Assembly: GCF_000515335.1 (NCBI RefSeq)
Contig: NZ_KI911563.1
Span: 2,690,255-2,754,254 of the forward strand
DNA length: 64,000 nucleotides
Direction of reading: 5' to 3'
Origin: Cohnella panacarvi Gsoil 349
GTDB taxonomy: Bacteria; Bacillota; Bacilli; Paenibacillales; Paenibacillaceae
Shown: positions 59,218 through 64,000 of the stretch, in pieces
Layout: the number at the start of each line of letters is the position of its first letter
How positions within the stretch are numbered: position 1 is the first letter of the stretch
The notes under the pieces: generated by a model
The model's database searches: none
The model's input: only the letters and a program-made list of their open reading frames with translations
Told to the model about the DNA's origin: nothing
Translations under genes and position numbers: made by a program

Positions 59218-59910
59218 ATGACGGCGCGTATTTTATTGGTAGAAGATGACATATCTCTGCATCGCGGAATCCAGTTTACGCTGCAGCAAGAAGGCTTTGA
59301 CGTACGCAGCGCCTATAGCTTGGAAGAAGCCAGGCTGCAGCTTCGCGGCGAGGCGTTCGACCTCGTGCTGCTCGACGTTCATTTGCCCGACGGCAACGGG
59401 TTCGACTTCTGCGCGGAAATCCGCCGGACGAGCGACACTCCGCTTATTTTCCTGACGGCGAGCGATCAAGAGTTCGACATCGTCCACGGTCTCGATATCG
59501 GAGGGGACGACTACATCACGAAGCCGTTCCGGCTGCGGGAGTTTCTGTCTCGGGTGCACGCCGTGCTCAGACGCAGATCCCCGGCCGCTAAGCGCGAGGA
59601 CGATAGAGGCACGTTGGTATCGGAGGGACTGACCCTCCATCTCGGCGAGATGCGCCTTGAGAAGGACGGACAAGACGTTCCGCTCAGCATGACGGAATTC
59701 CGATTACTCTCCTTGTTCATGGCGCACCCTCGAGCCGTTCTCTCAAGGGATCAAATCATTCAGCACGTATGGCCGGACGGAGCGGAGGTGCTCGACGATA
59801 ATACGGTCGCCGTCAACGTGCGCAGGCTTCGGGAGAAGCTCGAGGATAATCCCCAGCAGCCGCGGCGGATCGTTACGGTTCGGGGGGCGGGATACCGATG
59901 GAACGGATAA
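59218..59910 (+). CDS. OmpR-family response regulator
   Basis: A 230-aa regulator. The receiver domain has LLVEDDISL and the phospho-Asp in DLVLLDVHLPDGNGF, plus the switch Lys in DDYITKPF. The C-terminus is a winged helix (LTEFRLLSLFMAHPRAVLSRDQIIQHVW ... VNVRRLREKLEDNPQQPRRIVTVRGAGYRW). It overlaps the kinase gene by 13 bp. In context with an FtsX-type ABC exporter, it probably responds to cell-envelope stress or antimicrobial peptides. ATG follows GGGAGA. Confidence 0.93.
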   Translation: MTARILLVEDDISLHRGIQFTLQQEGFDVRSAYSLEEARLQLRGEAFDLVLLDVHLPDGNGFDFCAEIRRTSDTPLIFLTASDQEFDIVHGLDIGGDDYITKPFRLREFLSRVHAVLRRRSPAAKREDDRGTLVSEGLTLHLGEMRLEKDGQDVPLSMTEFRLLSLFMAHPRAVLSRDQIIQHVWPDGAEVLDDNTVAVNVRRLREKLEDNPQQPRRIVTVRGAGYRWNG

Positions 59911-61205
59911 AGCATCCTAAGCTTAACTTCCCGTCGATGTGGCGTAATACGTCGGTCCGGAGATTGGCTTGGGCGATACTCGCGCTAACGATCATCGCTT
60001 GCTCCGCCTTGGCGCTGTACGCCGGCTTGGCGACGGAACGGCTCAAGCAACGCTGGCTGGAGCAGGAATATGCCATCGCCGGCGCCTTGTCTCGAGATCA
60101 TCCCGAGCTCGCGCAGCAATGGGCGACGCTGCTCGCCGAGCCGCCGTCGGCGCAAGGGATCGAAGACGGCAAGCGCTGGCTGGAGCAGTACAGCGTAACG
60201 CCGCAGCTGTCGGCGAGGTGGCTTCCCGTCCTCGACGACTTCCAATCCTGGAGCTTGATCCTTCTGATTCCCGCTGCTTTGCTGCTCCTGGCGCTGCTCT
60301 CCTTGTGGCTGTTCCGGGAATCCAGAAACCAGCTCAAGACGCTCAGAAGCTTGGCTCATGCGCTGGACGACACGGTTAAGCACAATCTTCCGATGGCCGA
60401 ACGATACTATGGCGAAGGGGAGCTCGGCTTGCTGGCGAACGGCGTGCAAGAGCTGTCCTTGCGGCTTCGGGAGACGATCGAACAGTTGAATCGCGACAAA
60501 ACGTTCTTGAAAGATACGGTCGCGGACATCTCGCATCAATTAAAAACGCCTCTGGCCTCCTTGATGATCTACATCGAGCTGCTCGCAAGCGGGAAGACCG
60601 ATCCGGCTAACGCCGCGGAATTCCTGGCGACGTGCCGGCGCGAGCTCGATCGCATGGAGTGGCTGATCTTGACGCTCCTGAAGCTGGCTCGCATCGAAGC
60701 CGACGCGCTGGAGCTTCAAGCCGTGCCCGCGCGGTTCTCGGACACGCTTAGCGCAAGCTTGCATGCCGTGGAACGACTGGCCGAGGAACGCAGGGTGGCA
60801 ATCGATCTGGTCGGGCATGACCCGGAGTTGCTCATTCCCCACGACTCCCACTGGCTGGCCGAAGCGATCTCCAACGTGCTGAAGAACGCCGTCGAGATCA
60901 GCCCTTCCGGCAGCCGGATTACCGTGAGCTGGGAACGGACGCCGATCTTCGTTCGGCTGAAGATCGCCGATCGCGGACCGGGCATACCGGAACAGCATCT
61001 CCCCCATATTTTCAAAAAATTTTATCGGACCTCCTCCGGAGGAAGCGGCGTCGGATTAGGGCTGCCGCTGGCCAAATCGATCGTCGAGAAACACGGCGGC
61101 GTGCTGTCCGCGGGCAACAGTCCCGGAGGCGGCGCCGTATTCTACCTCACGCTCCCGCTTCAGCCCTGGCTTACGAACGACCCGACCAACCTTACAAAAC
61201 TGTAA
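59898..61205 (+). CDS. Sensor histidine kinase
   Basis: Membrane kinase of 435 aa. Two membrane spans (about 20-40 and 115-140) flank an extracellular loop of moderate size; then come HAMP-like residues, the HisKA box VADISHQLKTPLASLMIYIELL with the phospho-His, and a HATPase domain (HWLAEAISNVLKNAVEISPSG; RLKIADRGPGIPEQHLPHIFKKFYR; GVGLGLPLAKSIVEKHGG). Paired with the response regulator at 59218. Downstream genes form an ABC transporter that it may control. Confidence 0.93.
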   Translation: MERIKHPKLNFPSMWRNTSVRRLAWAILALTIIACSALALYAGLATERLKQRWLEQEYAIAGALSRDHPELAQQWATLLAEPPSAQGIEDGKRWLEQYSVTPQLSARWLPVLDDFQSWSLILLIPAALLLLALLSLWLFRESRNQLKTLRSLAHALDDTVKHNLPMAERYYGEGELGLLANGVQELSLRLRETIEQLNRDKTFLKDTVADISHQLKTPLASLMIYIELLASGKTDPANAAEFLATCRRELDRMEWLILTLLKLARIEADALELQAVPARFSDTLSASLHAVERLAEERRVAIDLVGHDPELLIPHDSHWLAEAISNVLKNAVEISPSGSRITVSWERTPIFVRLKIADRGPGIPEQHLPHIFKKFYRTSSGGSGVGLGLPLAKSIVEKHGGVLSAGNSPGGGAVFYLTLPLQPWLTNDPTNLTKL

Positions 61206-61325
61206 TCTTGCACGGCGGTTGCTTGTAAGGTTGCGCCGATATACTGGGTTCAGTATTAGGAGAACTCGGCGGACGATATCCGCTTAGGCTCCTTGAATCC
61301 AATTTCGGGAGGAATCCATTCCTTT

Positions 61326-62030
61326 ATGAACGTGATAACGGTTGATGGACTAAGCAAGTCCTACGGCAAAGGAACCACGAAGGTGGATGCGCTGTCCGGC
61401 GTCTCCTTCTCCATTAAGCAAGGCGAATTCGTCGCCGTCGTCGGCGCGAGCGGCTCGGGCAAGAGCACGCTGCTGCATCTGCTCGGCGGCCTGGACCGCC
61501 CGACGGGCGGGCACGTCCATATCGACGGGGAAGATCTGTACGGGCTGAAAGAGAAACAACGCGCGATATTCCGCCGTCGCAAAATCGGGTTTATATTCCA
61601 ATCCTACAATCTCATTCCGGTGCTGAACGTCGAAGAGAACATTCGGCTGCCTCTGCTGCTCGACCACCGCGAGCCGGATAGAGCTTACGTTACGGACCTC
61701 ATTCGCACGCTCGGTCTCGAAGAACGCCGCAAGCATCTGCCGTCCGAGCTGTCCGGCGGACAGCAGCAGCGCGTCGCGATCGGCCGGGCGCTGGCCTACC
61801 GTCCGGCAATCGTGCTGGCGGACGAACCGACCGGCAATCTGGACAGCGCGAACGGCCGCGAGGTGCTCGAGCTGCTTAAGATCGCCGTGCGCCAGTTCCA
61901 TCAGACCGTTATCATCATTACGCACGACATGAACATCGCGGCGGAAGCCGACCGCGTTCTGAAGCTGCAAGACGGCAAGCTCGTCAGCGATTCGCATGTT
62001 CAAGCCGGGGCCGGCAGGAGGAGCGTATGA
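61326..62030 (+). CDS. ABC transporter ATP-binding protein (MacB/LolD type)
   Basis: Cytoplasmic ATPase of 234 aa. Motifs: Walker A VGASGSGKSTLLHLLGGLDRPT, Q-loop IFQSYNLIPVLNVEEN, signature LSGGQQQRVAIGRA, Walker B IVLADEPTGNLDSANG, H-loop ITHDMN. This is the usual ATPase of FtsX-type transporters. ATG at 61326 is 12-13 nt from GGAGG; TTG at 61293 would add 11 residues. Its stop overlaps the permease start (ATGA). Confidence 0.92.
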   Translation: MNVITVDGLSKSYGKGTTKVDALSGVSFSIKQGEFVAVVGASGSGKSTLLHLLGGLDRPTGGHVHIDGEDLYGLKEKQRAIFRRRKIGFIFQSYNLIPVLNVEENIRLPLLLDHREPDRAYVTDLIRTLGLEERRKHLPSELSGGQQQRVAIGRALAYRPAIVLADEPTGNLDSANGREVLELLKIAVRQFHQTVIIITHDMNIAAEADRVLKLQDGKLVSDSHVQAGAGRRSV

Positions 62031-64000
62031 GAAGCTACGTCGCGCTTTCCGGCAGATACTTGAAGCAGCAGAAGCGCAGAACGCTGCTGACGATTATCGG
62101 CATCATCCTGTCCGTCGCGCTGATCGGCGCGATCGGGACGATGGGCCAAGCGATTAAAGACAACATGATCAGCAACGCGAAGTACGAGGACGGTTCCTTT
62201 CATTTCGGGTATCTTACGGCGGATATGATGCTTGCGGAGCAGCTTCGGAACAACGTACTCGTCGACCAATTAGGCGGCATGCTCCAGGGTCCCGAGACGA
62301 AGCTGTCGGAGAACGCCTCCGCTTATATCCATGGCGTCAATGCGGACGGTTTCGACTTGTTGCCGATTCACCTGGAACAAGGGCGCTACCCCCAATCGGA
62401 CAGGGAGCTTGTCGTCGAGCAATGGCTGCTCGAGGGGTTGCAAGGCCAACCTGCGTTGGGCGGCAAGCTTACGCTGAACGACATAGAAGGCAAACCGCGC
62501 GAATACACGATCGTCGGCATCTTGAAAAATCAACGAAAAAGCCAGATCGAACAAGCGTCCAAGGTGTTCTCGCTTCTTGACGAGAACGCCGAATCGACGA
62601 AATCGGCGACAAACCTGCAGCTCTTCGTCACCTTAAAGCCTGGGGTAGAAATCAAAGACGAATTGGTCCATTTCGAGCGTCTCGACGATAAATTCGAGAC
62701 GAACCGCGAGCTTCTTGCCCTGATGGGCCAATCCGCCGACAACAGTCTGAACAAAGCGCTGCTTATCATTTTCGGAACGTTGATCGGACTTGTCGTGCTT
62801 TCGACGATCGCCGTTATCTATAACGCCTTCCACATCGCCGTGCTCGAGCGCATTCGCCAATTCGGCTTGCTGCGCACGCTCGGAGCGACGCCGAGACAGA
62901 TTCGCAATCTCGTCCTGCGCGAAGCGACCATGCTATCGCTGATTGCCATACCCCTCGGGTTGGCCGTCGGGTGGGGAGGTCTGTGGCTGGCGCTGTGGCT
63001 GATGATCAAGAACGGCTTCCAAGTGCTGCAGATGGAAAGCTTCAAGCTCACGTTCCATTGGTGGATCATGGGCCTGAGCGTCGGCGTCGGGTTGTTCGCG
63101 GTATTCGTAGCCGCCTGGCTCCCCGCGCGCAAAGCTTCCACCGTATCGCCGGTCGAAGCCGCCAAGGGCGCCGGCAGCATCGTACGCGAATCTTATCGCC
63201 GCATGCGGATTCCTTCCTTGCTCCAGCTCATCGGAGTGGAAGGCAAGATGGCTTCTTCGAACATTCGGCGCAACCGCGCGAAGTTCAGAATCACGACGTT
63301 CTCGATCGCCATCAGCATTACTCTGTTCATCGTTTTTCACTATTTTACGCAGCAATCGCTTAACCTATCGGTCGACACGACGGAGAACACGAAGATCGCC
63401 TTCGAGGTGTATCCGTATTCCGGCGGCTTCGAGGAGAATCGCACCTCCTCTATTCCCGAGGATCTAGACCGCTTAAGCGCGGAACAAATGGAACAACTCA
63501 GGTCTATCCAAGGCGTGGACGAGGTATACGGGATGTACGGCTCTTTCGGCACCGAAACCTGGGTGCCTCAGGAGTTTGCGAACGAGCGTTACTTGGATAA
63601 AATAGATTTCGCGCCGCCCACGCAGCCCGATGAGAACGGCGAGCGTTACGGCATATCCACGGAGTTCCGGATCTATGACGAGGCCCGCTTCCAAGAAGCG
63701 AAACCATATTTGGTAGCCGGTACGGCCGATCCCGATCGGTTGGCCGCCGAAGACGCCGTGCTCGTCATTCAGACGGTAAAGCCGTTCGTCCTGCAATCGA
63801 ACAAGCGCGAGCAACTGGAAATCACCCGTTACAAGGTCGGAGATACGCTGAGCTTGCGGACGAATCCCGGCGAGGATGCTGCGCCGATCATGCGCGAGGT
63901 TAAGATCGGGGGTATTCTCTCGCAATCTCCGTTCGATTCCCCATACGCGGAATCCGTTCTTGTCGCGATCGGCACGCGTTCGACGATTACCAAGCTTTAT
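62027..64000 (+). CDS. FtsX-family ABC transporter permease (3' end cut by window)
   Basis: Membrane protein of the FtsX/MacB_PCD type, at least 658 aa and still open at the window end. The N-terminal span RTLLTIIGIILSVALIGAIG is followed by an extracellular MacB-like core, then three spans (about 245-385: IIFGTLIGLVVLSTIAVIYNAFHIAVLERIRQFGLLRTLGATPRQI), the FtsX signature RxFGLLRTLG, and a second module starting near 410 with a new span (FRITTFSIAISITLFIVF). This double layout suggests a large eight- to ten-span transporter, as in peptide-resistance systems. ATG overlaps the ATPase stop. Confidence 0.92.
   Translation, partial: MRSYVALSGRYLKQQKRRTLLTIIGIILSVALIGAIGTMGQAIKDNMISNAKYEDGSFHFGYLTADMMLAEQLRNNVLVDQLGGMLQGPETKLSENASAYIHGVNADGFDLLPIHLEQGRYPQSDRELVVEQWLLEGLQGQPALGGKLTLNDIEGKPREYTIVGILKNQRKSQIEQASKVFSLLDENAESTKSATNLQLFVTLKPGVEIKDELVHFERLDDKFETNRELLALMGQSADNSLNKALLIIFGTLIGLVVLSTIAVIYNAFHIAVLERIRQFGLLRTLGATPRQIRNLVLREATMLSLIAIPLGLAVGWGGLWLALWLMIKNGFQVLQMESFKLTFHWWIMGLSVGVGLFAVFVAAWLPARKASTVSPVEAAKGAGSIVRESYRRMRIPSLLQLIGVEGKMASSNIRRNRAKFRITTFSIAISITLFIVFHYFTQQSLNLSVDTTENTKIAFEVYPYSGGFEENRTSSIPEDLDRLSAEQMEQLRSIQGVDEVYGMYGSFGTETWVPQEFANERYLDKIDFAPPTQPDENGERYGISTEFRIYDEARFQEAKPYLVAGTADPDRLAAEDAVLVIQTVKPFVLQSNKREQLEITRYKVGDTLSLRTNPGEDAAPIMREVKIGGILSQSPFDSPYAESVLVAIGTRSTITKLY

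Overview
The window looks like a chromosomal segment of a Gram-positive, endospore-forming member of the Paenibacillaceae (Paenibacillus/Cohnella-like). The evidence is S-layer-homology (SLH) surface proteins, a Spo0E-type phosphatase, YesM/YesN-type sugar sensing, a GH52 beta-xylosidase, lipoprotein binding proteins and strong AGGAGG-type ribosome sites. Most of the window is GC-rich; roughly 20.7-33.3 kb is visibly AT-rich and reads as an inserted accessory island.

Region 1 (1-17.2 kb) is a carbohydrate-use locus. It holds a truncated zinc dehydrogenase, a LacI regulator with two near-identical operators, an MFS transporter, a second zinc dehydrogenase, an FAD oxidoreductase, a complete ABC sugar importer, a YesM/YesN two-component pair divergent from the importer (with two cre-like sites between), an AraC regulator and a GH52 beta-xylosidase. 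The likely flow is sensing, import, intracellular xyloside cleavage and oxidation, under catabolite control.

Region 2 (17.2-20.7 kb) is miscellaneous: an effector-binding protein, a quinone-oxidoreductase-like MDR, an XRE/membrane-protein pair with a palindromic operator, a near-identical fragment of the GH52 gene, and a RibD/DHFR-like protein.

Region 3 (20.7-33.3 kb) looks like a defence or mobile island. It contains a PIN-domain protein, gene remnants, an operon of a CoiA-like zinc-finger/possible OB-fold protein with a PD-(D/E)XK nuclease, a GTGACA-rich repeat cluster, an Mrr-nuclease/STAND NTPase, and a DUF3800 protein. The DUF3800 gene is convergent with two tandem structured RNA units that have their own promoter, operator-like palindrome and terminator. 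That RNA pair is the best candidate here for an undescribed system.

Region 4 (33.4-43.6 kb) carries a rhodanese, a beta/gamma-crystallin-like protein, an RCC1/SLH protein, a YidC insertase, an MFS transporter, a GNAT acetyltransferase, a DUF378 protein, a metalloprotease remnant, an ABC exporter and a pterin carbinolamine dehydratase.

Region 5 (43.9-51.2 kb) is a cobalamin-uptake operon: a cobalamin riboswitch with terminator, a transcobalamin-like SLH surface protein, a DUF4430 lipoprotein and an ECF transporter (T, fused A-A', S).

Region 6 (51.4-64 kb) has MotA/MotB stators, a racemase/Mur-ligase/ATP-grasp cluster, a glucosaminidase-like gene behind an 11-copy 51-bp minisatellite, a palindrome with two DnaA boxes, tadA, a Spo0E-like gene, and a two-component system with an FtsX-type ABC transporter that runs off the window end. 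Three minisatellites (units 51, 45 and 51 bp, each with a palindromic core) lie between 43.6 and 58.1 kb.
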